Source: Alphaproteobacteria bacterium (lineage in GTDB: Bacteria > Pseudomonadota > Alphaproteobacteria > Micropepsales > Micropepsaceae). Taken from it: a DNA stretch of 64,000 nt. Below are positions 36,025-44,720 of the stretch, one piece after another (position 1 is the stretch's first letter; the number at the start of each line of letters is the position of its first letter). The position numbers were made by a program, and so were the translations under genes. Under the pieces are notes generated by a model. That model had not been told where the DNA came from. It searched no databases and saw nothing but the letters and a program-made list of their open reading frames with translations. The stretch covers positions 1-64,000 of the forward strand of contig CANIHD010000017.1 in NCBI GenBank assembly GCA_947467345.1. The letters are read 5' to 3'.

Positions 36025-36636
36025 ATGGACTTCAAAGGCCGTTACGCAATTCCCGCACCCTCGTCCGAAGTTTGGGCCGCATTGCACGATCCAAAAGTGC
36101 TCCAGGCCTGTATTCCCGGCGCCGAGGACGTAACCCGGACGTCGGATACCGATTACCGCGCGGTGGCCACGGTGAAGGTCGGCCCGGTCAAAGCGCGCTT
36201 TCAGGCGAAGGTGACCTGGGCGGATGCGCCGCCCCCCGAAGGCGCAACCCATGCGGGTGTTCTTTCCGGCGAAGGCCAGGGCGGCGCGGTAGGCTTCGCC
36301 CGGGGCGACGCCAAAGTGATGCTCACGCCCGGCGGCGCCGACGTCACCATTCTTACCTATGAAGCTAAGGCGACGATCGGCGGAAAACTGGCGCAGATCG
36401 GCCAGCGCTTGATCGACAGCACGGCCAAAGCCTTAGCCGACGAATTCTTCTCGGCCTTCGCGACATTGATGCGCGAAAAGAACACGGCGCAAACGCCCGA
36501 AGCGGCGGGCGATGCAGTGATCACGCCCGAACGCACCGCGCCCGCCGAGGGCCAGGGCTTCAAAGCGCAGATATGGGTCGCAGGCCTCATCGGTATCGTG
36601 TTTATTCTATTGCTTTTGTTCAGCCTGGTTCTCTGA
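36025..36636 (+). CDS. CoxG-like SRPBCC protein with C-terminal membrane anchor
   Basis: A 203-residue protein. The N-terminal about 150 residues are an SRPBCC lipid/ligand-binding domain of the carbon monoxide dehydrogenase subunit G type (FKGRYAIPAPSSEVWAAL, ACIPGAED, VTWADAPPPEG). The C-terminus is a membrane segment (IWVAGLIGIVFILLLLFSL). CoxG is needed to recruit molybdenum hydroxylases to the membrane. The adjacent XdhC and the MocA-type gene support a maturation role. A GGAGGGG site precedes the ATG at a longish distance. Confidence 0.85.
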   Translation: MDFKGRYAIPAPSSEVWAALHDPKVLQACIPGAEDVTRTSDTDYRAVATVKVGPVKARFQAKVTWADAPPPEGATHAGVLSGEGQGGAVGFARGDAKVMLTPGGADVTILTYEAKATIGGKLAQIGQRLIDSTAKALADEFFSAFATLMREKNTAQTPEAAGDAVITPERTAPAEGQGFKAQIWVAGLIGIVFILLLLFSLVL

Positions 36637-36692
36637 CGCGGGAAGCCGCACGAACACTGACAACCATCGAGATATCGATGGAAAGGTCGAGC

Positions 36693-37694
36693 ATGGATAG
36701 CGACGAACAAAACCCTCTTGCTGCCGCGAAATCGTGGCTGCAGAGCGGCGCGAATGTCGCGATTGCCACCGTCACCAAAACATGGGGTTCGGCGCCCCGC
36801 CCTGTCGGCAGTCAAATGGCGGTGCGCGGCGACGGCGCTTTCGCGGGATCGGTTTCAGGCGGCTGCGTTGAAACCGCCGTCATCGCGGAGTCGCAAGACG
36901 CCATTGCGGATGGCAAAATTCGCAATCTCAGTTTCGGCGTTTCAAATGACGATGCTTGGGCGGTCGGCCTCGCCTGCGGCGGTACGATCGACGTGCATGT
37001 CGCGCCGATCACCGCGTTCACGCGCACAATAGTGGACGCGCTTGCCGACGCTGAGCGCACGCACCGCGCTGCGGTTCTGGCATCCAATGTGTCGAACGGT
37101 GAGGCGCGCCTTTTTTATCCGGATGCGGGCGCCGAGACCGCGCTTGCCAAGGCTGCTGCTGAAGCGGCGCGGCGCGATACCAGCAGCGCTACCGAGATCG
37201 ATGGACAGAATTGGTTTCTCAATGTGTTCAATCCGCCGGTCGATCTCGTGGTGATCGGCGCGGTCCATATCGCTCAGCCTTTGGTGGCGATGGCAAAGCT
37301 TGCCGGCTATGCCGTGCGCGTCGTCGATCCGCGCACGCGCTTCGCGACCGCCGAGCGCTTTCCCGGTGTCACGCTCGTTCATGCCTGGCCCGACGAAGCG
37401 CTGGCCACGCAAGGCCTCATTCCGCGCAGCGCGGTCATTGCACTTACGCACGATCCCAAACTCGACGACCCGGCGCTCGCCGCCGCGTTGAAATCCGACG
37501 CGTTCTACATCGGCGCGCTCGGTTCCCGTCAGACTCATAAAAGGCGCTTGGATCGCCTCAATGGACTGGGTTTTTCGGACGCAGATGTCGCGCGCATCAA
37601 AGGCCCCATCGGCCTCGATATCGGCGCGCGTTCGCCGGCGGAAATCGCGATTTCGATTTTGGCGGAGATCACGAAGGAACTGCGCAGCGCTTAA
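36693..37694 (+). CDS. XdhC/CoxF-family molybdoenzyme maturation factor
   Basis: A roughly 333-residue protein with both XdhC domains. The N-terminal one has TWGSAPRPVGSQM and GSVSGGCVE. The C-terminal Rossmann domain has DLVVIGAVHIAQPL and YIGALGSRQTHKRRL. XdhC binds sulfurated molybdenum cofactor and inserts it into xanthine dehydrogenase-type enzymes. The ATG at 36693 (with AAGG before it) is preferred; one at 36678 adds five residues. It lies 56 bp after the CoxG gene. Confidence 0.9.
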   Translation: MDSDEQNPLAAAKSWLQSGANVAIATVTKTWGSAPRPVGSQMAVRGDGAFAGSVSGGCVETAVIAESQDAIADGKIRNLSFGVSNDDAWAVGLACGGTIDVHVAPITAFTRTIVDALADAERTHRAAVLASNVSNGEARLFYPDAGAETALAKAAAEAARRDTSSATEIDGQNWFLNVFNPPVDLVVIGAVHIAQPLVAMAKLAGYAVRVVDPRTRFATAERFPGVTLVHAWPDEALATQGLIPRSAVIALTHDPKLDDPALAAALKSDAFYIGALGSRQTHKRRLDRLNGLGFSDADVARIKGPIGLDIGARSPAEIAISILAEITKELRSA

Positions 37695-37974
37695 GAAAAT
37701 GCCGAGCAGCGAAGGGGGCGCCAACCCGGCAAGTCTCTCGGGTACGTTCCCCCGTGGAGGCCACGGAAGAAGGCGAAACGCCGGAAAGCCTGGCAGCGCT
37801 GCACCACAGCAAAGCAGACATCCGCGCCATACCGGGGCTTTGGCAGAACAGCCTGAATGCGCATCCGCTCTTGTCGCTGCTGCCAGGTGACATAGTTTGC
37901 GACACGTCTAACTTTGCCGGGACACGTTCCTCTGCCATGGTGCCCCCGATTTTGGACCGGCACATGCCAAGCAT
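37695..37974 (+). other. Structured leader region, riboswitch-like, upstream of the two-component system
   Basis: Two perfect hairpins (ccgtgg/ccacgg at 37752-37766 and ggcg-aaa-cgcc at 37772-37782) sit in a GC-rich unannotated stretch. Segments gcgaaggggg (37709 on) and tctctcgggta (37734 on) recall the gaaggggcaa and ctctcaggta blocks of glycine-riboswitch aptamers, and a second gaagaaggcgaaacgccggaa block follows as in a tandem aptamer. The usual gagag strand of P1 is not seen and the downstream genes are not glycine genes. No open frame here resembles a protein. Confidence 0.3.
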
Positions 37975-38703
37975 ATGACTGACGACGGAACACAGCCTCA
38001 TATATTGGTGGTCGACGATGCGCGCGATATTCGCGAGCTGTTGACGCGATATTTGAAGGAGAATGGCTATCGCGCAACCTCGGCTGAGAACGCGGCGGCG
38101 GCGCGGCGCGCTTTGCGCACAGCCGGCATCGATCTTGTCATTCTCGATATTATGATGCCCGGTGAAGATGGGCTTTCACTTTGCCGGCACATTCGCGAAA
38201 GCTCCGGCATTCCCGTCATCATGTTGACCGCGCGCGGCGAGGAATTGGACCGCATCGTCGGGCTGGAGATCGGCGCCGATGATTATGTCGGAAAGCCGTT
38301 CAACCCGCGCGAACTATTGGCGCGTGTAGCCGCTGTTTTGCGCCGCACCAACACTTTGCCGCCGCGCCTGCGCGGGCCCGCTGCGGAGCGCTACCGCTTC
38401 GGCGAATGGACGTTCAATGCTAGCCAGCGGGAAATTTCCGGTCCCGATGGGCTTGCGCTTCCGTTGTCCAGCGGCGAATTCAAATTGCTGATGGCTTTTC
38501 TGGAGCGGCCGAAAGTTGCGCTTTCGCGCGAGCAGCTTCTCGATCTAACCAAGGGACGCGACGCCGAAGTGTTTGACCGCTCGATTGACAATCAAGTGAG
38601 TCGCTTGCGGCGTAAAATTGAATTGGACCCTAAAAATCCGCGCTACATAAAGACCGTCTGGGGCGGCGGCTATATGTTTACCTCGGATGTGGATATCGTC
38701 TGA
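37975..38703 (+). CDS. OmpR-family response regulator
   Basis: A 242-residue DNA-binding regulator. The receiver domain (residues about 9-122) has the acidic pair DD, the phosphoacceptor Asp58 in LVILDIMMPG, and KPFNPRELLAR. The winged-helix output has LPLSSGEFKLLMAFL and NQVSRLRRKIE, with the C-terminal hairpin YIKTVWGGGYMF. Its stop overlaps the start of the histidine kinase (TGATG). The pair sits between XdhC and a MocA-type gene on the same strand. Confidence 0.93.
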   Translation: MTDDGTQPHILVVDDARDIRELLTRYLKENGYRATSAENAAAARRALRTAGIDLVILDIMMPGEDGLSLCRHIRESSGIPVIMLTARGEELDRIVGLEIGADDYVGKPFNPRELLARVAAVLRRTNTLPPRLRGPAAERYRFGEWTFNASQREISGPDGLALPLSSGEFKLLMAFLERPKVALSREQLLDLTKGRDAEVFDRSIDNQVSRLRRKIELDPKNPRYIKTVWGGGYMFTSDVDIV

Positions 38704-40145
38704 TGAATTGGCCAGGAACTTTACGCACGCAATTTGTAGTTACTGCGGCTGCGGCGGTGATCCTCGCCAGCCTGATCGTTATTGCGATTCTGGAAACTGC
38801 GCGTCAAAGCGAGATTCAGCGCGTGCGGATCGCCGGGTTGGCCGACCGTGTCGCGGCCTCTTTCGAACTCATTGCCGACCTTGAGCCTTCGCAACGCGAC
38901 GGCGCCGTGCGCGCGCTGAACACAGTTCGCTTCCGTTATCGCATCGTGGATGAGAATCCCTTTGGCGATCACAAGATGAGCGCGGAAGAAACGCGCATGG
39001 CGGAAGCCGTGAAGATGGCGCAAGAGGAAACCAGATTGGGACCTATCCTCGTGCGGCTTCCACCCGACACGGCCATCCGCGAACGGCCAAGCAGCGAAGG
39101 CGGCGATGCCGCTGTCCCCACCGACGCAATAGCCGGTACCGAGAACTTACCGCCCGGCTTTGAGGACAACGCCGACCGTGCCGGCGAACGCTTGCGCTTT
39201 CGCGGCAATGACGACATCGAAATGGCGCAGGGCCTCGACTCCGGACGCTGGCTGTTTGTGAACTTCGATCCGCCCGCAGCCGAGCCGCGCACCTACGAAA
39301 TGCTGATCGCAGCTTTGTTGGCGGCCATTTTCACGTCCGCTGCCGCAGCGTGGCTTGGCGGGCGTGTGTCGCGCCCGCTCTCAGCGCTGGAAGCCGCAGC
39401 TGGCGAAATCGCACGCGGAAATCTTACCACGCGCGTCGAGCCGCGCGGGCCGCGTGACGTGCGTAAAGCGGCCGAAGCCTTCAACACCATGAGCGAGCGC
39501 GTCGCGCGTACCATTCAAAGCCATCATCAATTGCTGTCCGCCGTCGGTCATGATTTACGCACGCCCTTGGCGGCCATGCGTATCACCGCCGAATTCGTCA
39601 CCGATCCGGAAAGCAAGATGCGGCTGACGCGGAATATCGACGAACTGAATTCACTGACCGAAGCGGTGTTGTCCGCTGCGCGTGCCGGCCCCGGCGAAGA
39701 AATGTACCGCGTCGAACTTGGCGCGCTGATCGAAAGCGTCTGCGACGATCTGATCGATCTCGGTCAGCCGATGGAAGTTGCGATCGAGGGGTCGTTCCCA
39801 TGTCTCTGCCGTTCCAATGAAGTCCGGCGCGCGGTGCGCAATCTGGTCGAAAACGCTGTCCGCTATGGCGGCTCGGCTCAGGTCAGCCTGCGGGCGGAAC
39901 CGGAATTCTACGCCGTTGTGATCGACGATAAGGGTCCGGGAATCCCGGAGGACAAGCTTGAGAGCGTTTTTCAGCCCTTCATGCGGCTTGAGGCCTCTCG
40001 CAGCAGCGACACTGGCGGTTTCGGCTTGGGCTTAACCATTGCCCGCACCATTGCCCGAGAAAACGGCGGGGATATAAATTTGGAAAACCGTCGCCAGGGC
40101 GGGCTCCGGGCGACCTTGCGTCTGCCCCGGGAAAAGCGCACCTAA
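38703..40145 (+). CDS. Membrane sensor histidine kinase (EnvZ-like)
   Basis: A 480-residue kinase. The first membrane helix is about residues 12-30. A periplasmic sensor part of about 165 residues is rich in Glu/Pro and resembles no named domain. The second helix is about 200-220, followed by a HAMP linker. HisKA carries the phospho-histidine His283 (AVGHDLRTPLAAM). The ATPase domain has RNLVENAVRYGG, DDKGPGIPEDK and GGFGLGLTIA. It should phosphorylate the overlapping regulator. The signal sensed is unknown. Confidence 0.92.
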   Translation: MNWPGTLRTQFVVTAAAAVILASLIVIAILETARQSEIQRVRIAGLADRVAASFELIADLEPSQRDGAVRALNTVRFRYRIVDENPFGDHKMSAEETRMAEAVKMAQEETRLGPILVRLPPDTAIRERPSSEGGDAAVPTDAIAGTENLPPGFEDNADRAGERLRFRGNDDIEMAQGLDSGRWLFVNFDPPAAEPRTYEMLIAALLAAIFTSAAAAWLGGRVSRPLSALEAAAGEIARGNLTTRVEPRGPRDVRKAAEAFNTMSERVARTIQSHHQLLSAVGHDLRTPLAAMRITAEFVTDPESKMRLTRNIDELNSLTEAVLSAARAGPGEEMYRVELGALIESVCDDLIDLGQPMEVAIEGSFPCLCRSNEVRRAVRNLVENAVRYGGSAQVSLRAEPEFYAVVIDDKGPGIPEDKLESVFQPFMRLEASRSSDTGGFGLGLTIARTIARENGGDINLENRRQGGLRATLRLPREKRT

Positions 40146-40154
40146 TTTGCCGTC

Positions 40155-41780
40155 ATGATCTTCGAAACCGTTCCCGTCGCGGCTGCCGAAGGCGCGATAT
40201 TGGTGCACAGCGCGCGCGCCGATGATCGCGTTCTCAAGAAAGGCCGCGTGCTGACGGCGGATGATCTAAGGCGTCTTGCAGCGGCGGGAACTGCCGAAGT
40301 CACCATTGTGCGTCTCGAACCCACCGATGTCGGCGAAGACGAAGCGGCGCGCACCATTGCCGAAGGCTTTGCCGGCGCACATGTTCGCATCGGCGCGCCC
40401 TTCACCGGCCGTGCGAATCTCTATGCCCGCACCAATGGCCTCCTGATGTTGAATGCGGATGCGATCAACGCAGCAAATCGCGTGCACGAGGCGGTGACCA
40501 TTGCCACGTTGCCGGAATTCGCGCGTGTGTCTGAAGGCGACATGATCGCCACCGTAAAGATCATCCCTTATGCCGCGCCGAAATCCGCAGTGACGACCGC
40601 CACGAATCTCGGTGCGGCCGCGCAAATTTCCGTGGCGCCGTTCCGCGAACTTTCCGTCGCGATTGTTTCAACGCGGCTTCCTTCGAGCAAGGCGAGCGTG
40701 ACAGAGAAGACCCGCGCCTCCCTCGAAGCGCGCATTACGCCACTTGGCGGCCGACTGTTTCACGATTCTGTTGTCGCTCACGATTCCATTAGCGTGGCAG
40801 CGGCTTTGAGCGCGGCGCGGAAGACCAACGCCGATCTTTATTTGGTGATGGGCGCATCCGCGATTTCCGACCGCCGTGACGTCATCCCGGCAGGCATCGA
40901 AGAAGCGGGTGGAAATGTTTTGCATTTCGGCATGCCGGTCGATCCCGGCAATCTTCTTCTCTATGCGGAGATGGACAACAAGCCGGTGATCGGATTGCCG
41001 GGCTGCGCGCGTTCGCCGAAATTGAACGGCTTCGATTTTGTCCTGCAACGCCTATTCGCAGGATTAGCGATCAAGAATAGCGATATTACGGGCATGGGTG
41101 TCGGTGGCCTTTTAGCAGAAATCTCAAGCCGGCCGCAGCCGCGCGAAAAAGAAGACATCGCGCGTCCGCGCGCACCGCGCATCGCAGCGCTCGTTTTGGC
41201 GGCGGGACTTTCCTCGCGCATGGGAAGCAATAAATTGCTGGCGCGCATCGGTGACTCGACGCTCATTCGCCGCACGGTTGAAGCGACATTGGCCGCGCAT
41301 GCGCGGCCCGTAATCGTTGTCACTGGCAATGAAGCTGCGGGCATTCAATCCGCGCTTTCCGGTTTGGATTTGCAATTCGCGCATAATCCGCATTTTGCAG
41401 ACGGGCTAAGCGCATCGTTGCGCGCCGGATTGAAAGCCGTGCCCGATGATTGCGACGGCGTGCTCGTGCTCTTGGGCGACATGCCGGAAATCAGCGCGAA
41501 GCTGTTGGACCGCATGCTGGCTGCGTTTTCGCCGGCCGATGGACGCGCCATCTGCGTTGCCAGTTTTGCCGGTAAGCGAGGTAACCCGGTTCTATGGGCG
41601 CGCCGCTTCTTCGCCGAGATGGAATCCGTCAGCGGCGACACCGGCGCCAAACATTTGATTGGCACCTATGAGGATCTCGTCTGCGAGATCGAGGCCGACG
41701 AATCCGTGCTCAACGATATCGACACGCAAGACGCTTTGGCTGCGCTCAGAACCCGCATGTCCGCCCAGGTGCATCAATGA
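40155..41780 (+). CDS. Molybdopterin-binding / molybdenum-cofactor cytidylyltransferase (MocA-like) fusion
   Basis: A 541-residue fusion. Residues about 1-330 form a MoeA/CinA-like molybdopterin-binding module (VPVAAAEGAILVHSARADDR, YLVMGASAISDRRDVIPAGI, GMPVDPGNLLLYAEM, VIGLPGCARSPK). Residues about 343-535 are a MobA/MocA-type nucleotidyltransferase (LVLAAGLSSRMGSNKLL, VLLGDMPEIS, GKRGNPVLW). MocA adds CMP to molybdenum cofactor for xanthine-dehydrogenase-family enzymes. The neighbouring XdhC and CoxG agree. It starts 9 bp after the kinase stop. Confidence 0.88.
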   Translation: MIFETVPVAAAEGAILVHSARADDRVLKKGRVLTADDLRRLAAAGTAEVTIVRLEPTDVGEDEAARTIAEGFAGAHVRIGAPFTGRANLYARTNGLLMLNADAINAANRVHEAVTIATLPEFARVSEGDMIATVKIIPYAAPKSAVTTATNLGAAAQISVAPFRELSVAIVSTRLPSSKASVTEKTRASLEARITPLGGRLFHDSVVAHDSISVAAALSAARKTNADLYLVMGASAISDRRDVIPAGIEEAGGNVLHFGMPVDPGNLLLYAEMDNKPVIGLPGCARSPKLNGFDFVLQRLFAGLAIKNSDITGMGVGGLLAEISSRPQPREKEDIARPRAPRIAALVLAAGLSSRMGSNKLLARIGDSTLIRRTVEATLAAHARPVIVVTGNEAAGIQSALSGLDLQFAHNPHFADGLSASLRAGLKAVPDDCDGVLVLLGDMPEISAKLLDRMLAAFSPADGRAICVASFAGKRGNPVLWARRFFAEMESVSGDTGAKHLIGTYEDLVCEIEADESVLNDIDTQDALAALRTRMSAQVHQ

Positions 41781-41790
41781 GCACGCATCC

Positions 41791-42210
41791 GTGACTGATC
41801 CCCTCTACGCGCGCGAACTTCTGCGACTGGCGGCCTCCGCAACGGGCGCCGGCAAACTCGACCTTTGCGACGTGCAAGGCGAAGCCAGCAATCCGATTTG
41901 CGGCGACCGCGTCACGGTCACGCTCAATTTCGACGGCGACGGGCATATCGCGGAACTGGCGCACGAAACGCGCGCCTGTGTTCTGGCACAGGCCTCCGCG
42001 GCGATTCTGAGCGCCCATCTTCCTGGCGCGAGCCGTGAGGAGGTCATTGCCTTGCGTGCCGATGTACAGGCGATGCTGGGCGGCGCGAAGGAGCCGCGGG
42101 CGCCCTACTCCGATTACGGCGCGTTACGCGGCGCGGCAGAGCACCGCAATCGCCATACATGCGTTTTGCTGCCGCTCGACGCCGTGCTGAATGCATTGAA
42201 CAAAGACTGA
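41791..42210 (+). CDS. NifU/IscU-like iron-sulfur cluster scaffold
   Basis: A 139-residue protein with the IscU/NifU-N fold. Three scaffold cysteines are placed as in the family: NPICGDRV, ETRACVLAQAS and HTCVLLPLDAV. Its role is assembly and transfer of Fe-S clusters, here perhaps to a molybdenum hydroxylase. GTG at 41791 is the start; it follows the previous stop by 10 bp, so the gene probably belongs to the same transcript. No IscS or SufS is near. Confidence 0.82.
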   Translation: MTDPLYARELLRLAASATGAGKLDLCDVQGEASNPICGDRVTVTLNFDGDGHIAELAHETRACVLAQASAAILSAHLPGASREEVIALRADVQAMLGGAKEPRAPYSDYGALRGAAEHRNRHTCVLLPLDAVLNALNKD

Positions 42211-42524
42211 TTGCTGCGCGTCGTCATGGTTCGCACTCTCCGTGTCATGGCCCGCCCGGCGCGCCTTGCGCGCCAACTGTTGGATTTGCGTGCGAAGCAC
42301 GCTGGCGAGGCCATCCAGGCGATCGCAAACTCTATTGCTCATGCGGACGCAGGAGCGCTGGATGGCCCGGTCAAGCCGGGCCATGACAATGAGAAAGAGA
42401 ACACGTCACATGGTTGGAGACGGTCGCTTCGCAGCCTCCTCACCATGAGGATTGGAGGTAAGTCCTCATCCTGAGGAGCGCGCGAAGCGCGCGTCTCGAA
42501 GGATGAGGCTGCAAGCGCAGTCGT
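42211..42524. repeat. Dispersed-type palindromic repeats between genes
   Basis: There is no gene in these 314 bases. Two imperfect inverted elements are visible. One carries catggcccgcccggc early and gatggcccggtcaagccggg later (about 42245-42390). The other carries cctcatcctgaggagcgcgc, a gcgcgcgaagcgcgcg hairpin, and tcgaaggatgaggctgc (about 42466-42515). Such GC-rich cctgagga...ggatgagg units are common multicopy elements in alphaproteobacterial chromosomes. They also separate the plus-strand Mo-cofactor genes from the convergent ClpP gene. Confidence 0.6.
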
Positions 42525-43142
42525 TCACACGTCTTCGGCGCGGTTCACGACTTTGGTGACAAGACCGTAGGCAACCGCTTGGTCGGCGCCGATCCAGAAA
42601 TTGCGGTCCGTGTCCGTGACCACCTTCTCATAGCTCTGGCCGGTTTCGCGCGCGATGATGCGGTTGATCCGTTCCTGCATTTTGAGAATTTCTTCGGCCT
42701 CGATGGTGATGTCGGATGCTTGGCCGCCGACGCCGCCCATCGGCTGGTGCAGCAAGAAGCGCGTGTTCGGTAGGCAGAAGCGGTTCTGCTTTTCGGCGCC
42801 GAGGAAAATATGCGCGCCGGCTGAAGCCACCCAGCCGGTGCCGATGATCTTCACGCGCGGTCCGCAGAACCGGATCATGTCGTGGATCGTGTCGCCGGAC
42901 TCTACGTGACCGCCAGGCGAATTGATAACGATGCGAATGTCGCCGGTGCCTTCCGACGCGTAGGCCAGAAGCTGCGCCGTCACGCGCTCGGCCATTTTCA
43001 TATCGACTTCGCCGAAGATCAGAACGGTGCGCGATTTGTAGAGCGCTTGCGCGACCGGGGATGACGCCGGCTCGGCCTTCGCCTCTTCCTTCTTCTCGTT
43101 TTCTTCGGGGTCGTCGAGGCGCGGCGTCACAATCGGCTTCAT
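42525..43142 (-). CDS. clpP: ATP-dependent Clp protease proteolytic subunit
   Basis: A 205-residue ClpP. The catalytic triad is complete: Ser108 in GWVASAGAH, His132 in LLHQPMGG, and Asp in DTDRNFW. VINSPGGHVESGDTIHDMI and GQASDITIEAEEIL match the family. It differs from housekeeping ClpP in motif spelling (VASAGA for AASMGA) and has a charged N-terminal tail (about residues 8-26) with no clpX beside it, so it may be a second paralogue. The ATG at 43142 is preferred over a longer frame. Confidence 0.85.
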   Translation of the reverse strand: MKPIVTPRLDDPEENEKKEEAKAEPASSPVAQALYKSRTVLIFGEVDMKMAERVTAQLLAYASEGTGDIRIVINSPGGHVESGDTIHDMIRFCGPRVKIIGTGWVASAGAHIFLGAEKQNRFCLPNTRFLLHQPMGGVGGQASDITIEAEEILKMQERINRIIARETGQSYEKVVTDTDRNFWIGADQAVAYGLVTKVVNRAEDV

Positions 43143-43313
43143 GGAATGATCCTTATTGTCGGGCGGACAGTAATGAGGGGGCGAAACGCGGCCTTGGCAC
43201 CCCATTTGGGCGGATGAACTGGAAAAGTGGCGTTAATGGGTCTGGGCGGCCAGTGCAAGCCGCTCCAGAACAACGGCCAGCAGCAGGAACAGATAGGCAG
43301 CGGCCAAAAACCC

Positions 43314-44720
43314 TTAGCCGGGATTGGGCAGATAGCGGGATTTCACGGGGACTCGCTGCAAAATAGGTTTCAAAAGCTCCGGCCGCACAGCGAAGATCGT
43401 GCCCGCCAGGCCGAAAACAAGGGCCAGCCAGGCGTAAATCGTCGGGCGCGCGATCAGGCGAAACCGCCCATAGACCGTGTCGCCGAGATGGAAAACACCG
43501 TTCTCAAGGGCTGCAACCAGCTGGGCCTCGTCGGAATGCCAATAGCCCCCTTCTTCGGGCATCAGAACCGCCTCGACCGCCCCGGACAGGATAAGCGCCC
43601 CGTCCCCCCTACCGTCCACTTTGAGCATGCCCTGCGGGGTCTTGAGGAAGACAGCCTCGGATCGCAAATCGGGCGCCGGCAGATAGAGCCCGGCCACGCG
43701 GTGTCCCTCTTCCGCTGTCGGCGCTGGCCGCGCATTGCCAATCGGCTCGGTGTTCTGGCGAGGGGGCGCCAATTGATCAAACAGCGAATCATCCAGCACG
43801 CGCCAGAACTCCGGGCCGGCCTCCGCATTGAGCGCGATGAAATAGCCGCGCTTCGCCTCAGGCACGAGAACAAGCCGCGCCTCGATCGTCACCCGATCCA
43901 CAGCATCGCGCCCGTCATATTGCAAGCCGCGCCACCCGCCACGCAGATGCTCCGCCAAAACATAACCCCAGCCGGGAACCGCCTGATGCGGACCGGCATT
44001 GGCGCGAAACATCAACTCCACGGTTTCGGGCGCAAGCACGCGCGCATCCTCGATACCGCCGCCATTGAGCAGTGCCAGAAGCAACCGCCCCATATCGGAT
44101 GCCGAGGTGGAAAACCGCCCGGCTTCGAAGTGGCTGTGAGTCATCCCGAGCGGGAGCAGCACATGCGTTTGCACATAGGCATCGACCGTCTGCCCCGAGA
44201 CATGCGCCAGCAGACGCGCCATGATTGCAGAAGAATGCGGGACTTGGTGCGAAAGCACCTGCGTGACGACGATGCCGCTGAGGCTGGAATCTTCAAGAAC
44301 CTCGCCGACATCGCGCGACGTCAGAAGCTTCGCCTGCTCGATCTGCTGCATCAACGCGATGCCCACCAGCACATCGCCGATGCCGCCGACTGGAAACACG
44401 CTGTCGATATTGACCGGCGCCTTGGTTGCCGGATCCGCAACACCTTCAGCTTTGCGCACCATGATCCGGTCGGAATCAACCGCGATCAGCGCAAGGCCGT
44501 TGATGCGATGGGCGTTTACGAGGCCGCGCACCAAACCATTGGCGTAGTCCTCAACCTGCTGACTTTGCGAACGCACCACCGGCAATGGCGCGATATCGAC
44601 GCTCGTTACGGGCGCCGCGACGGGCGGCAATCCCGCCCCGCCTAAAGGCTCCTGCGCCAAAGCGGAGCCCGCGAACAGCGCGGCAAGAACCAAAGATGCG
44701 CCGAACTTGCCGCGATTCAC
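43314..44720 (-). CDS. Beta-lactamase-fold protein lacking catalytic residues, membrane-anchored
   Basis: A 468-residue exported protein with the class C beta-lactamase/PBP4* fold: a signal peptide, then DSVFPVGGIGDVLVGIALMQ, LLPLGMTHSHF and GWGYVLAEHLRGG. In active members the helix start reads SxxK; here those positions are Gly113 and Asp116. The YxN motif is His162-Ser-Ser164. Both catalytic motifs are lost, so it is predicted to be a pseudoenzyme. The C-terminus has one membrane helix (YAWLALVFGLAGTIFAV). Start is GTG, directly after the DUF3617 stop (TAAGTG), implying coupling. Confidence 0.75.
   Translation of the reverse strand: MNRGKFGASLVLAALFAGSALAQEPLGGAGLPPVAAPVTSVDIAPLPVVRSQSQQVEDYANGLVRGLVNAHRINGLALIAVDSDRIMVRKAEGVADPATKAPVNIDSVFPVGGIGDVLVGIALMQQIEQAKLLTSRDVGEVLEDSSLSGIVVTQVLSHQVPHSSAIMARLLAHVSGQTVDAYVQTHVLLPLGMTHSHFEAGRFSTSASDMGRLLLALLNGGGIEDARVLAPETVELMFRANAGPHQAVPGWGYVLAEHLRGGWRGLQYDGRDAVDRVTIEARLVLVPEAKRGYFIALNAEAGPEFWRVLDDSLFDQLAPPRQNTEPIGNARPAPTAEEGHRVAGLYLPAPDLRSEAVFLKTPQGMLKVDGRGDGALILSGAVEAVLMPEEGGYWHSDEAQLVAALENGVFHLGDTVYGRFRLIARPTIYAWLALVFGLAGTIFAVRPELLKPILQRVPVKSRYLPNPG

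Noticed and set aside
37695-37974. A cobalamin riboswitch in the leader of the two-component genes
   Set aside because: The B12-box consensus is not found, and neither neighbour handles cobalamin.
43227-44645. A 472-codon frame opposite the beta-lactamase-fold gene
   Set aside because: No recognisable domains, and the minus-strand frame has signal peptide, fold motifs and membrane anchor.
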